This document shows positions 51,848-61,837 of a stretch of 64,000 nt of DNA, one piece after another. The translations under genes were made by a program, and so were the position numbers. The notes under the pieces are model-generated. The model was given only the letters and a program-made list of their open reading frames with translations. It searched no databases and was not told the DNA's origin. Where the stretch lies: positions 2,019,501-2,083,500 of the forward strand of contig NC_008260.1 of the NCBI RefSeq assembly GCF_000009365.1. The letters are read 5' to 3'. This stretch comes from Alcanivorax borkumensis SK2. Lineage in GTDB: Bacteria > Pseudomonadota > Gammaproteobacteria > Pseudomonadales > Alcanivoracaceae. Position 1 is the first letter of the stretch; every line of letters starts with the position of its first letter.

Positions 51848-54800
51848 ATGCAAAACGGGCTGATGGTGCTGCACGGCAACCGTCTGGAAACCCTCACCGA
51901 GCTGGTGGCCGACTGGTTGCAGCGCGAACCACTGTCACCGCTGGAAACGGAAACCTTTCTGGTGCAGTCCAACGGCATGGCGCAGTGGCTGAAACTGCAG
52001 CTGGCGGATGCACTCGGCATCAGCGCCGGTTTCCAGTTCCAGATGCCAGCCCGATTCCTGTGGGGGGCCTATCGCACCGTGCTGGGTGAAGACCAGGTAC
52101 CGCGCACATCCCCTTTCGACAAATCCCGCCTGCTGTGGCGGTTGTACCGGTTGCTGCCCACCCTGCTCAATAGCGAACACTTCGGCCCGCTACGCCACTT
52201 TCTTGCCGACGATGTGGATGGCCGCAAACGCCACCAACTGGCCGAGCGACTGGCGGATTTGTTCGATGCCTATCAAATGTACCGGGCAGATTGGTTGGAC
52301 GACTGGGAAAACGGCAACGACCGCCTGCGCAAAACCCAGGATCGCGACACCTTCGATGATTTTCCCGCCAGCCAGTTATGGCAAGCTCACTTGTGGCGTG
52401 CCTTGCTGGCGGACATGGATGACAGCAAACAAGGCCTCAGCCGCAGCGCCATCCACCGGGATTTCATGGCTGCACTCACTCAACAACAGGAACAGGGCAC
52501 GCCACCGCCGAGGCTACCACGCCGGCTGATCATCTTCGGTATCAGCGCCCTGCCCCAGCAGGCCCTGGAAGCACTGGCCGCACTGAGCCAGCATTGCCAA
52601 ATACTGATGCTGGTACAAAACCCCTGTCAGCATTACTGGGCAGATATCGTCGAAGACAAACAACTGCTGCGCCGCCAGCTGGACAACCGCAAACGTCACC
52701 TGACCGCCCTGCCGGAAAACCGGGTCAATCCGCTGCTGGCGGCCTGGGGCAAACAGGGCCGGGACTTTATCGGCCTGCTCTACGACCACGACGACCCGGA
52801 CAGTTATCGCAGCGCCTTCCAAAACCAGATTGATCTGTTTGAAAACCGCGAGCCGCATACCCTGTTGCAACAGTTGCAGCAGGACATTCTCGATCTGGAA
52901 CCGCTGCCCGAACCGAACCGGCGCCTGCCTCTGGAAATGGACAGCTCTCTTCAGTTCCGTATCGGCCACAGCGCCCAGCGGGAAGTGGAAATCCTCCAGG
53001 ACGAACTGCTGGACCGTTTCAGCAACGATCCTACCCTGCAGCCCCGCGATGTGATCGTGATGGTGCCAGACATCGAAGCCTACGCGCCGCACATTGATGC
53101 GGTATTCGGCCGACTGGAACGGGACGATCCACGCTACCTGCCCTACACCCTCAGCGACCGCAGTGCCGGCGCCGCCTCGCCGCTGGCCCAAGCAGTGGAA
53201 TCCTTGCTGCACCTGCCGCAATGGCGCTTCACCGCCACCGATATTCTCGACCTGCTGGATGTGCCCGCGGTGCGCGAGCGCTTCGGCATCGACGAAGGCG
53301 ACCTGCCGCAACTGGCCCGCTGGATCGACCAGGCGCGCATTCGCTGGGGCCTGAACAGCCCACAACGCAAAACCCTGGACGTGCCCGGCTTTGAACAAAA
53401 TAGCTGGGCCTTCGGCCTGAAACGGATGCTGGCCGGCTACCTGCTCGGCGACGGCCCGGCCTGGATGGGCATCGAGCCGCTGGACGAAGTAGCCGGCCTG
53501 GGCGCGGAGCTGGCCGGACGACTGTCGCGCCTGCTCGACACCCTGGAGCAGCACTGGCAGCAAAGCCGTACGGACGCCAGCGCCCGACAGTGGCAACAAC
53601 GCTTTACCCAACTGCTGGATGACCTGTTCGCCCCCGTGGACGAAGCAGACCAGACTCTGGACGCAGGCCTGCGCGATGCCCTTAACGACTGGCTGGCCGC
53701 TTGCGCCGAAGCCGACTTCGACAGCCTCCTGCCTCTCACCGTGGCCCGCCGCCCCCTGCTCGATGCCCTCAATGCCGAGAGCATGTCACAGCGCTTCATG
53801 GCCGGGCGTATTAACATCTGCACCCTGATGCCCATGCGCGCCATTCCCTTTCGCCATGTCTGTCTGCTGGGAATGAAAGACGGCGACTACCCGCGCCAAC
53901 AGCAACCCATGGACTTTGATTTAATGCGGCAATGGGGTAACTACCGCCCAGGGGATCGTTCCCGCCGCGACGACGACCGCTACCTGTTTCTGGAAGCCCT
54001 GCTCAGTGCCCGCGACAGCCTCTACATTAGCTGGACAGGCCGCAACGTCCGCGACAACAGTGAACGCCCGCCCTCGGTACTGGTGGCACAACTACGCGAT
54101 CACATTAATCAACGTTGGCACACCGATCAGGGCGAACCGGTGGACGCCCTCACCGTGTCGCATCCGCTGCAACCGTTCAGCGCCCGTTATTTTTATTCGG
54201 CCAACGACGCCAGTGCAGCCAACAACGCCGACGCCCACATCCTGCACACCTACGCCAACGAATGGCGCGCCCTCCACGAGGAGCAAACGCACAGGGTCGA
54301 CAATGATCAGCCCTTGCCGCCACTGGAAAATAACGAGCCCATTTCCTGCGCCGCCCTGGGGCGTTTTCTCAAACAACCCGTGGCCCATTTTTTCGAGCAG
54401 CGCTTAAAGGCGCGCCTGAAACAACAGCGCCAAGTGCTGGATGACAGCGAACCGTTTTCATTCGATGGACTGCAACGTTTCCAGTTACAGGATCAGTTGC
54501 TTAATGAAGCGCTGCGCGCCGGCCCGGAACATGCCAATGACGCCATGCGCGTAGCCATGGACCGTCTCGCTGGCAGCGGCGACCTACCCCTGGCGCCCTT
54601 TGACGAGGGCAACCGCGACAGCCTGTTGTTGCCGCTCGCGCAGCCACTGGAACACTACTTTACGCTGCTGGCCGACAGCGGAACCTTGCAACCACAGCAG
54701 GAAATTCGCCTCACCGCCGGCCCCTTACAAATCGAAGATTGGCTCACTGATTTGCGTGGCTCTAGCGCCAACGCCCAACGGTTGGTGCTGCACACCGGCA

Positions 54801-55264
54801 AGTTAAAAGAGCGATTCGACAAACTGACTCGGGACTGGACCTTGCACCTGGCCGCCTGCGCCGCCGGGCTGCCGTTGACCACGCATATTCAAGGTCAGGA
54901 CGGGCGCTTTAGCCTGCCCCACATTCATCGCAGCGACGCCCAGCAATGCCTGGATCAGCTAGGTTACGCCTGGCAGAAGGCGTTATGCGAACCCCTGCCC
55001 GTGGCCTGCGCCACCGCCTTCGCCTGGCTAAAAGGGGAAGAAAAAGACAACGGTGAGAACGAAGCACGCAAGGTGTTTGAGTCCGGTTTTATGCATACCG
55101 GCGAACAGGAAAAAGAACCGGCCATTGCCCGCGCCTGGGCCGACTTCGACACCTTACTGGCCGCCTCCCATGGCGATGCCAACGCCTTCGAATACTGGAC
55201 TGAACAACTCTATGCCCCGCTCTACCAGCATGCCCAGTGGCTCGAACCGGGGGATGACGCATGA
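51848..55264 (+). CDS. recC: exonuclease V subunit RecC
   Basis: RecC is the subunit of RecBCD that channels DNA strands and recognises Chi. From ATG 51848 (AAGGA six bases upstream) it has 1138 residues, near the E. coli 1122. It opens MQNGLMVLHGNRLETLTELVADWLQREPLSPLETETFLVQSNGMAQWLKLQLAD, the family start, and contains 'IFGISALPQQALEALAALS', 'INICTLMPMRAIPFRHVCLLGMKDGDYPRQQQPMDFDLM', and a degenerate nuclease-like C-terminus. Its stop overlaps the recB start by 4 bases (ATGA). The order recC-recB-recD without ptrA matches Pseudomonas and differs from E. coli. Confidence 0.97.
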   Translation: MQNGLMVLHGNRLETLTELVADWLQREPLSPLETETFLVQSNGMAQWLKLQLADALGISAGFQFQMPARFLWGAYRTVLGEDQVPRTSPFDKSRLLWRLYRLLPTLLNSEHFGPLRHFLADDVDGRKRHQLAERLADLFDAYQMYRADWLDDWENGNDRLRKTQDRDTFDDFPASQLWQAHLWRALLADMDDSKQGLSRSAIHRDFMAALTQQQEQGTPPPRLPRRLIIFGISALPQQALEALAALSQHCQILMLVQNPCQHYWADIVEDKQLLRRQLDNRKRHLTALPENRVNPLLAAWGKQGRDFIGLLYDHDDPDSYRSAFQNQIDLFENREPHTLLQQLQQDILDLEPLPEPNRRLPLEMDSSLQFRIGHSAQREVEILQDELLDRFSNDPTLQPRDVIVMVPDIEAYAPHIDAVFGRLERDDPRYLPYTLSDRSAGAASPLAQAVESLLHLPQWRFTATDILDLLDVPAVRERFGIDEGDLPQLARWIDQARIRWGLNSPQRKTLDVPGFEQNSWAFGLKRMLAGYLLGDGPAWMGIEPLDEVAGLGAELAGRLSRLLDTLEQHWQQSRTDASARQWQQRFTQLLDDLFAPVDEADQTLDAGLRDALNDWLAACAEADFDSLLPLTVARRPLLDALNAESMSQRFMAGRINICTLMPMRAIPFRHVCLLGMKDGDYPRQQQPMDFDLMRQWGNYRPGDRSRRDDDRYLFLEALLSARDSLYISWTGRNVRDNSERPPSVLVAQLRDHINQRWHTDQGEPVDALTVSHPLQPFSARYFYSANDASAANNADAHILHTYANEWRALHEEQTHRVDNDQPLPPLENNEPISCAALGRFLKQPVAHFFEQRLKARLKQQRQVLDDSEPFSFDGLQRFQLQDQLLNEALRAGPEHANDAMRVAMDRLAGSGDLPLAPFDEGNRDSLLLPLAQPLEHYFTLLADSGTLQPQQEIRLTAGPLQIEDWLTDLRGSSANAQRLVLHTGKLKERFDKLTRDWTLHLAACAAGLPLTTHIQGQDGRFSLPHIHRSDAQQCLDQLGYAWQKALCEPLPVACATAFAWLKGEEKDNGENEARKVFESGFMHTGEQEKEPAIARAWADFDTLLAASHGDANAFEYWTEQLYAPLYQHAQWLEPGDDA

Positions 55265-58200
55265 ACATTGAACGTCCGCTTCCGATTACCTTTCCACTGC
55301 ACGGCACCCGGCTGATCGAAGCCAGTGCGGGCACCGGCAAAACCTTTACCTTGGCCGCTCTTTATCTGCGCCTAGTACTGGGCCATGGAGGCGAAAACGG
55401 GTTTTCACGTCCGCTGCTGCCGCCGGAAATTCTGGTGGTCACATTCACCGAAGCCGCCACCGAAGAACTACGCGAACGCATCCGCGACCGCTTGGCTGAT
55501 GCCGCGCGCATTTTTGCCGACCCCCACGCTGAAGCCGACGATCCAGTGCTGGCGGCACTGCTTAGCGATTACAGTGAAAACGAACAACGCACCAGCTGCG
55601 CCCAGCGCCTGGATGCCGCCGCCCAGTGGATGGACGAAGCCGCCATCTACACCATCCACGGCTTCTGCAACCGCATGCTCAAACAGCACGCCTTCGACTC
55701 GGGCAGCTTGTTCAGCCTGGAATTGCAGGAAGACGCCAGCGAAGAGCAGCAACTGGCTGCTCGAGATTACTGGCGCTCGGTGATTAGCCAATTTCCAGTA
55801 AGCGCGGCCAATGCCCTGCAAAACGAGAACTTGGGCAACCCGGACGCCTTGCTGGGAGCCTGTCGGCCGTTACTGGGATTGAAAGAAGCCGACCCGTCAG
55901 CGTTACCGCAAAGCGTGGCTCACTGGCTGAACCAAACCGGCCCGCAAGAGGAACGGGACCAGCAGGCCCGCCAGCAACTGGCCCACGAACTGCCGGACTT
56001 TCTTGAATGGGTACGCGCCGCTCGCGACAACAAATGGCTAAACGGCAATAGCTACCGCACCACCAGCCTGCCCGGCATGCTGCATACGCTGCAGCGCTAT
56101 GCCAATGGCGAACGGCTCAACGGCAAGGCCTATGACACCCTGGCCAAGTTTTCCCACGAAGGCATGAAGCTCACCAAGGCTGGTCAAGAGCACCGCCCGA
56201 GCTTTGCCTTTTGCCAACAACTGGATGCGGTAATGGAAGGCCGGGCGAACAGCGCACTGCCCCGCACCGAGCTGCTCACCCATGCCGCCGCCTGGATCGA
56301 CCAGCGCGTGGATCAAGTACGCCGGCAAACCGCCACCATGGGCTTCGACGATATGCTCAGCCGCCTTCACGACGCCTTGAAGGGCGGTAATGGCGAACGG
56401 CTTGCCCAGGTCATCCGCGATCAATTTCCGGTGGCATTGATCGACGAATTTCAGGATACCGACCCGACCCAGTACGGCATTTTTTCCGCCCTTTATGAAG
56501 AGCAGCAAAGCACCGGCTGGTTTATGATCGGCGACCCCAAGCAAGCCATCTATGCCTTCCGAGGCGCCGACGTTTTCACCTACCTGAAAGCGCGCCAGGC
56601 CACCGAAGGCAACCACTACACGCTGGACACCAACTTCCGCTCTTCTCGCACTATGGTGAAGGCGGTGAACCATCTATTCCACTACAGCCAGAGCACCTTT
56701 GGCGATGTGTTCATGATGGACAACGCCATCCCCTTCAACGCCGTGAAAGCCAATGGCCGCAAGGATGTTCTGTTGATCGACAAGACAGAACAATCCGGCA
56801 TTACCCTGTGGGTAGACGACAAGGAAAAGCCCGTCAGTGCCGGCCAGTACCGTGACGAACAGGCCGCACGCTGCGCCAGTGAAATTACGCACCTGCTTAA
56901 TGGTGCGGTCAACGGCGTTACCGGATTTCAGAAAGGCGACACCTTCCGGCCCTTGCACCCCAACGACATCGCCATTCTGGTGCGCGACCGCACCGAAGCC
57001 AAAGCCATCCGCGATGCGTTAATGCAACGCAATGTGCGCAGCGTTTATCTGTCCGATCAGGATTCCGTTTTCGCCCAGCCCGAAGCCCATGATCTGCTGC
57101 TGATTCTGCACGCCTGCGCGGCCCCGGAATCCGACACTCGAGTACGCAGTGCCCTTGCCTGCGCCGTGCTGGATCTGGCCTACGCGGAGCTGGATGCCCT
57201 CAACCAGGATGAAGTGCGCTGGGAAGAAACCGTAGAGCAGTTCCACGGCTACCGGCAGCAATGGCAAAACCAGGGCGTGCTGCCCATGTTGCGCAGCCTG
57301 CTGATGGATTTCCATGTGCCCGCCCGGCTTAGCCAAAACCTGGACGGTGAGCGTGCCCTGACTAACCTGCTGCACCTGGCCGAACTGTTACAGCAAGCCG
57401 CTACCCAATTGGATGGCGAGCAATCCTTGATTCGTTATCTTGAAGACACTGTAGAAAGTACGGTTGAAGCAGGCCGTGGCAGCAGCAAGGAAAGCATACT
57501 GCGCTTGGAAAGTGACAACGACCGGGTAAAGGTCATCACCATTCACAAATCTAAAGGGCTGGAATACCCGCTGGTGTATCTGCCTTTTATTTGTAGCTTC
57601 CGCCCGGCGGACAAAAACAAACCACCCCTGCGTTACCACGAGAACGATCATCTCAATGTATCGCTGGAACCGGACGACACAATACAAGGCAAGGCGGATC
57701 ACGAGCGCCTCGCCGAAGACATGCGCCTGCTCTATGTGGCACTGACCCGCGCCTGCCACCGCTGCACGCTGGGGCTGGCCCCCTATATCAAAGGCCGGGG
57801 TAAACAGAACCAATTGGAAAAAAGCGCCATCGGCCGGTTACTGTTCGGCAACGGCGTGGCCAACGATGGCTTGAGCGCCGCCCTTGCACCCGTCGCAAAC
57901 GATGCCGTCAACATCATTAAGGCACCGCACAGCAACACCGAATCGTATCAGCCTCAAGCGCAATCACAGACCCTGCGCCCGCCCTTGATACCTGCGCCCC
58001 GCCAACGGCAACCCTGGTGGATTGCCAGCTACAGCGCGCTCAAACAGGTGCAGGAAACCTTGGCACCCGCGGACCCGCGCGGGGATCAATTGGCAGAACA
58101 ACAGGACGAACAACCCGCCGCGGATGTGGAACCGTTAGCCGATACCATCCACGCTTTCCCACGCGGCGCAGCGCCGGGCACGCTGCTGCATGATGTGCTT

Positions 58201-58881
58201 GAGCAGGCCGCCAACCAGCGCTTCCAACAAACCCTGGCCGACCCCATGGACTTTGAAACCAGCGTGGAAGAAAAACTCCAGGCCCGGGGCTGGCAGGATT
58301 ACACCGATGTCATCCGCCATTGGTGGAAGCAGGCGGTCACCACTGCGCTGCCATTAAGCGAAGGAACCGTCTCTCTCGATACCCTGCACACCTATGTGCC
58401 GGAGCTGGAATTCCTGTTTCCTGCCCATCGAGTCAACGTGGCCGACATGGACACCCTAATCCGCCAGCACGTTCACCCACAACATATTGCCCCGCACTAC
58501 CCGCGCCCAAAACTGGAAGCCGACACCCTCAATGGCATGCTCAAGGGCTTTATCGACCTGGTGTTCGAACACGAGGGCAAATACTACGTGCTCGACTACA
58601 AATCCAACTGGCTGGGCGTAGACGACAGCGCCTATACCCTGGATGCCATGACCGCCGCGGTGCTGGAAAAACGCTACGAAGTGCAATACGTGCTTTATCT
58701 GCTGGCCCTGCATCGCCTGCTAAAAAGCCGCCTACCGAATTACCACCCGGACCAGCACCTGGGCGGCGCGGTTTATGTGTTTCTGCGTGGTTTACAAGGC
58801 CCGGCGGCGGGTACCGTATTCGATCGACCGGATAGCGAACTGATCGAAGCGCTGGATGTCATGTTTGGGGGTGAGGAATGA
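55261..58881 (+). CDS. recB: exonuclease V subunit RecB
   Basis: RecB is the 3'-5' helicase and nuclease subunit. The 1206-residue protein shows Walker A (EASAGTGKTFTLAALYLRL), 'ILVVTFTEAATEELRERIRDRLADA', 'VALIDEFQDTDPTQYGIFSALY' (Walker B), 'FMIGDPKQAIYAFRGADVFTYL', 'VKVITIHKSKGLEYPLVYLPF' and 'LLYVALTRACHRCTLGL' of an SF1A helicase. The C-terminal nuclease has 'LKGFIDLVFEHEGKYYVLDYKSNWLG', with the catalytic D-x-K. It overlaps recC and precedes recD by 171 bases, a larger gap than usual. Confidence 0.98.
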   Translation: MNIERPLPITFPLHGTRLIEASAGTGKTFTLAALYLRLVLGHGGENGFSRPLLPPEILVVTFTEAATEELRERIRDRLADAARIFADPHAEADDPVLAALLSDYSENEQRTSCAQRLDAAAQWMDEAAIYTIHGFCNRMLKQHAFDSGSLFSLELQEDASEEQQLAARDYWRSVISQFPVSAANALQNENLGNPDALLGACRPLLGLKEADPSALPQSVAHWLNQTGPQEERDQQARQQLAHELPDFLEWVRAARDNKWLNGNSYRTTSLPGMLHTLQRYANGERLNGKAYDTLAKFSHEGMKLTKAGQEHRPSFAFCQQLDAVMEGRANSALPRTELLTHAAAWIDQRVDQVRRQTATMGFDDMLSRLHDALKGGNGERLAQVIRDQFPVALIDEFQDTDPTQYGIFSALYEEQQSTGWFMIGDPKQAIYAFRGADVFTYLKARQATEGNHYTLDTNFRSSRTMVKAVNHLFHYSQSTFGDVFMMDNAIPFNAVKANGRKDVLLIDKTEQSGITLWVDDKEKPVSAGQYRDEQAARCASEITHLLNGAVNGVTGFQKGDTFRPLHPNDIAILVRDRTEAKAIRDALMQRNVRSVYLSDQDSVFAQPEAHDLLLILHACAAPESDTRVRSALACAVLDLAYAELDALNQDEVRWEETVEQFHGYRQQWQNQGVLPMLRSLLMDFHVPARLSQNLDGERALTNLLHLAELLQQAATQLDGEQSLIRYLEDTVESTVEAGRGSSKESILRLESDNDRVKVITIHKSKGLEYPLVYLPFICSFRPADKNKPPLRYHENDHLNVSLEPDDTIQGKADHERLAEDMRLLYVALTRACHRCTLGLAPYIKGRGKQNQLEKSAIGRLLFGNGVANDGLSAALAPVANDAVNIIKAPHSNTESYQPQAQSQTLRPPLIPAPRQRQPWWIASYSALKQVQETLAPADPRGDQLAEQQDEQPAADVEPLADTIHAFPRGAAPGTLLHDVLEQAANQRFQQTLADPMDFETSVEEKLQARGWQDYTDVIRHWWKQAVTTALPLSEGTVSLDTLHTYVPELEFLFPAHRVNVADMDTLIRQHVHPQHIAPHYPRPKLEADTLNGMLKGFIDLVFEHEGKYYVLDYKSNWLGVDDSAYTLDAMTAAVLEKRYEVQYVLYLLALHRLLKSRLPNYHPDQHLGGAVYVFLRGLQGPAAGTVFDRPDSELIEALDVMFGGEE

Positions 58882-58889
58882 GGGAAAAG

Positions 58890-59052
58890 TTGAAAGTTCA
58901 ACGTTCAGAAATGCGAACGCTCTCTGCTGTCACTGCAATGCCGTGCCCGCGCACCACACACAAATCGCAACATAGAGCCTGCTCGACAGGCTCGAGCCCT
59001 TCTCGCGTTCCAACGATCAACGTTCAACCTCCCACCGGGTTGGAGGCATCCT
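58890..59052. repeat. recB-recD spacer with CAACGTT repeats
   Basis: This 170-base spacer contains TTCAACGTTCA (58897-58907) and ATCAACGTTCAAC (59016-59028). The inverted form TAACGTTGAAA follows recD at 60996-61006. A palindrome GCCTG-CTCGA-CAGGC (58979-58993) lies in the middle. The pattern suggests a short dispersed repeat bracketing recD. No gene is seen in it. Confidence 0.5.
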
Positions 59053-60990
59053 ATGCAAGCTGACCTGTTCTCCGCCCTCACCTGGGAAGACGCGCTAATC
59101 CTGCTGCGCGACAACAATTTGCTGCGCGATCTGGACGTGGCCATTGCCCGTTTCCTGAAACAACAATGCCCGCAAGCAAGCTACGAGGTGTTATTACTCG
59201 CCGCCTTCACCAGCAACCAGCAAGCCAGTGGCCACCTGTGTCTGGATCTAAAAAACCGCGCGTTAGCCACCCAGCTTTGGGGCACCAACCCGCCGCCGGA
59301 GCTGGTCGCCCTGTTACCCGGCGAGCCCAATAACTGGCTCCATGAACTGCAGCAAAGCACCTTGGTCAGCCAAAACGGCAGCACACCATTGGTACTGGAC
59401 GGCAGCCGCCTTTACCTGCGCCGCAACTGGGCCCGGGAAGTGGCCGTGGCCGACGCCATCGAGCAAAAACTGGCCACCGCCAATCCACTGCCTGAAGCCC
59501 CCCTGCGCGAAGCCCTGGCCAAATTATTTCCCGGTTCCAACAACCACACCGACTGGCAACAGGTGGCTTGTGCTTTGGCCAGCCGCAGCGGGATCAGCAT
59601 CATTACCGGCGGCCCCGGCACCGGCAAAACCACCACAGTGGTACGCTTGTTAGGCCTGCTGCAAAGCCTGGCAATGGCCGATAACCAGCGCCTGCGTATT
59701 CGTCTCGCCGCTCCCACCGGCAAGGCTGCGGCACGGCTCACCGAATCCATCGGTGAGCAGGTAGGAAAACTCCACGTGGACGCCACCGTGCGCGATGCCA
59801 TTCCCACCGAAGTGACCACACTGCACCGCCTGCTCGGCACCCGGCCAGACAGCCGTCACTTTCGCCATCATGGGGATAATCCACTGCACGCAGATCTGGT
59901 GGTGGTGGATGAAGCCAGCATGATCGACATGGACATGATGGCTTGCCTGTTGGAAGCCCTGAGCCCACACACCCGGTTGATTCTACTCGGCGATAAGGAC
60001 CAACTGGCCAGCGTGGAAGCCGGTGCGGTGATGGGTGACTTGTGCCGTCATGCCCACGAAGGTCGCTACAAGCAACGTACTATCGAATTCGTTAACAATA
60101 CCTGTGGCGCGGATATCAGTGACTATCAGGAGACAGACCAGAACCCAGGCAACGCCCTAGCGCAACAAACCGCCATGTTGCGCACCAACTGGCGCTCCAA
60201 GGACAGCCCCGGCATCGGCGAACTGGCGCGGGCAGTAAACGAAGAAAACCTGCCGCAGGTGCGCGAGAGCTTTCAACGCTACCCGGACAGCCTGTACCGC
60301 CAACACCTGAGCAGCGATAGCCAGCAACTGGAAACCCTGCTGCTCAACGGCAGTAATGGTCACACAGGCCTACGGGCACTGTTTAGCGCGGTGGCAACAC
60401 CACCTGCACAGCGACACGATTTCGATGATTGGGCCGCCGGCCTGCTCAAACAGCTCACCCACCAGCAACTGCTCAGCGGCCTGCGCAGCGGTCCTTTCGG
60501 GGTAGAACAACTCAATCAACGCATCACCCACCACCTACAACAACAGGACCTGGCGCCGGAACGGGAATGGTACCCCGGTCGCCCGGTGATGATGACGCGC
60601 AACGATTATCAGCTAGGGTTAATGAATGGCGATGTGGGACTGACGCTGCCCTTACTTGAGACCAGGAAGGGTACCGCGGAGCTGCTGTTAAGAGTGGCGT
60701 TCCAGTTGCCGGACGGGCGCATCAAGTGGGTATTACCCAGCCGCCTGGACGGGGTAGAAACCGTCTACGCCATGACCGTACACAAATCCCAAGGCTCGGA
60801 ATTCAAGCATACCCTGCTGGTATTACCCGATGCCCCCCACCCCCTGCTTACCCGAGAGTTAATCTACACTGCCGTCACCCGGGCTCGGGATCGCTTCACC
60901 TTGCTGGAATTCGGCAAATCGGCCGTGCTGGACAGTGCGGTGAAAAAGCGGACTTGGCGGGCATCGGGGTTAGCAGAGAGGTTGAGTTAA
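59053..60990 (+). CDS. recD: exonuclease V subunit RecD
   Basis: RecD is the 5'-3' SF1B helicase of RecBCD. The 645-residue protein has Walker A 'ISIITGGPGTGKTTTVVRLLGLL', 'IRLAAPTGKAAARLTESI', 'HADLVVVDEASMIDMDMMACLLEAL' (Walker B), 'RLILLGDKDQLASVEAGAVMGDL', and the late motifs 'TVHKSQGSEFKHTLLVLP' and 'LIYTAVTRARDRFTLL'. The N-terminal domain that contacts RecC is present. ATG 59053 has GGAGG six bases upstream. It ends before a region with a hairpin and AT-rich sequence that faces the ydb operon from the other strand. Confidence 0.97.
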   Translation: MQADLFSALTWEDALILLRDNNLLRDLDVAIARFLKQQCPQASYEVLLLAAFTSNQQASGHLCLDLKNRALATQLWGTNPPPELVALLPGEPNNWLHELQQSTLVSQNGSTPLVLDGSRLYLRRNWAREVAVADAIEQKLATANPLPEAPLREALAKLFPGSNNHTDWQQVACALASRSGISIITGGPGTGKTTTVVRLLGLLQSLAMADNQRLRIRLAAPTGKAAARLTESIGEQVGKLHVDATVRDAIPTEVTTLHRLLGTRPDSRHFRHHGDNPLHADLVVVDEASMIDMDMMACLLEALSPHTRLILLGDKDQLASVEAGAVMGDLCRHAHEGRYKQRTIEFVNNTCGADISDYQETDQNPGNALAQQTAMLRTNWRSKDSPGIGELARAVNEENLPQVRESFQRYPDSLYRQHLSSDSQQLETLLLNGSNGHTGLRALFSAVATPPAQRHDFDDWAAGLLKQLTHQQLLSGLRSGPFGVEQLNQRITHHLQQQDLAPEREWYPGRPVMMTRNDYQLGLMNGDVGLTLPLLETRKGTAELLLRVAFQLPDGRIKWVLPSRLDGVETVYAMTVHKSQGSEFKHTLLVLPDAPHPLLTRELIYTAVTRARDRFTLLEFGKSAVLDSAVKKRTWRASGLAERLS

Positions 60991-61309
60991 AAGTGTAACG
61001 TTGAAAAGCGCGAAATAGAGGCCTACCACACGGCGGGCGTGTACCGATGTACCCGCACTGGCCAGAGAGATTTTCTCCGGCCAGAGCAAAGGGCCTAATC
61101 AGCAGCCGCATGGCAACCGCAATACCCCATTTTTTATGACAATATTCTTTCGTTTCACGTCCAAATTTTTGCGATATCCAAACATAAAAAAGAAAAAATC
61201 GGCCATAAAAATCGTTATTTCACACAGGGTTTATTGAAGCATATCCTGCGTGATCACTGCCTTACACACTAATGACACCTAATCATTATTTGGATAATTT
61301 TCATGAAAA
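60991..61309. other. 320-base convergent intergenic region after recD
   Basis: It separates recD (+) and ydbL (-). A hairpin CTGGCC...GGCCAG (61058-61084) with inner GAGA/TCTC pairing is present but lacks a T tract. Bases 61135-61230 are very AT-rich. No coding frame is supported. Confidence 0.4.
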
Positions 61310-61633
61310 TTATTTTTCTACCCACTGTCCATCGGGTGTTTTTACGTATTGCCCTGGTCTCGTTTTATCGATGGCTTTTTGCCCTGCCAGCCTCGCCACC
61401 TGATCTAGGGTAATGCCGTTCTTTTTGGCAATTCGCTCGTAGGCATTTCTGCGTTTCTGATTGATATCCGCGGCCAATTCCACCGCAGCCGGTGTAGCTT
61501 TAACGACTCCCAGATAACCATCCGTTTGTTCACCCACCAGCCCCTGGCTTTTCGCCTCACCTAGGTCCAGCGCAAACGCGGCCATGCTCATCAATAATGC
61601 CACCATGGCCAATGCAGGTTTTAACATTTTCAT
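61310..61633 (-). CDS. ydbL: YdbL family protein (DUF1318)
   Basis: The 107-residue protein has a signal peptide (MKMLKPALAMVALLMSMAAFA, cleaved after about residue 21) and the DUF1318 core 'LGEAKSQGLVGEQTDGYLGVVKATPAAVELAADINQKRRNAYERIAKKNGITLDQVARLAGQKAIDKTRPGQYVKTPDGQWVEK'. It acts in the periplasm. In E. coli, YdbL works with YnbE and YdbH in envelope lipid transport, and this three-gene order is kept here. It is the last gene of the operon, 9 bases after ynbE. Confidence 0.93.
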   Translation of the reverse strand: MKMLKPALAMVALLMSMAAFALDLGEAKSQGLVGEQTDGYLGVVKATPAAVELAADINQKRRNAYERIAKKNGITLDQVARLAGQKAIDKTRPGQYVKTPDGQWVEK

Positions 61634-61642
61634 AACCCCTCC

Positions 61643-61837
61643 TTAGAACAGGTCGCTATCTTCGCTAAACAACTGATCAATATCCTTTTCCACCTTCAGG
61701 CGGATTTCATGATCAATTTTCACATTCAAGTTAATGGTGATGGGTTCTTCCGGCGCTTTCAGGGCCACCGTAGGCGTGCAAGCCGCCAACAGACACCCGG
61801 CCAACAACACCGTGCCCAGCCCGACTTGTTTCATCAT
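61643..61837 (-). CDS. ynbE: YnbE family outer-membrane lipoprotein
   Basis: The 64-residue protein has a lipoprotein signal peptide with lipobox LLAAC (Cys about 20), then 'LKAPEEPITINLNVKIDHEIRLKVEKDIDQLFSEDSDLF', the conserved YnbE strand and tail. YnbE is reported to join YdbH at the outer membrane to complete a hydrophobic bridge. Its start overlaps the ydbH stop by 4 bases. Size and context match E. coli ynbE (61 residues). Confidence 0.92.
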   Translation of the reverse strand: MMKQVGLGTVLLAGCLLAACTPTVALKAPEEPITINLNVKIDHEIRLKVEKDIDQLFSEDSDLF

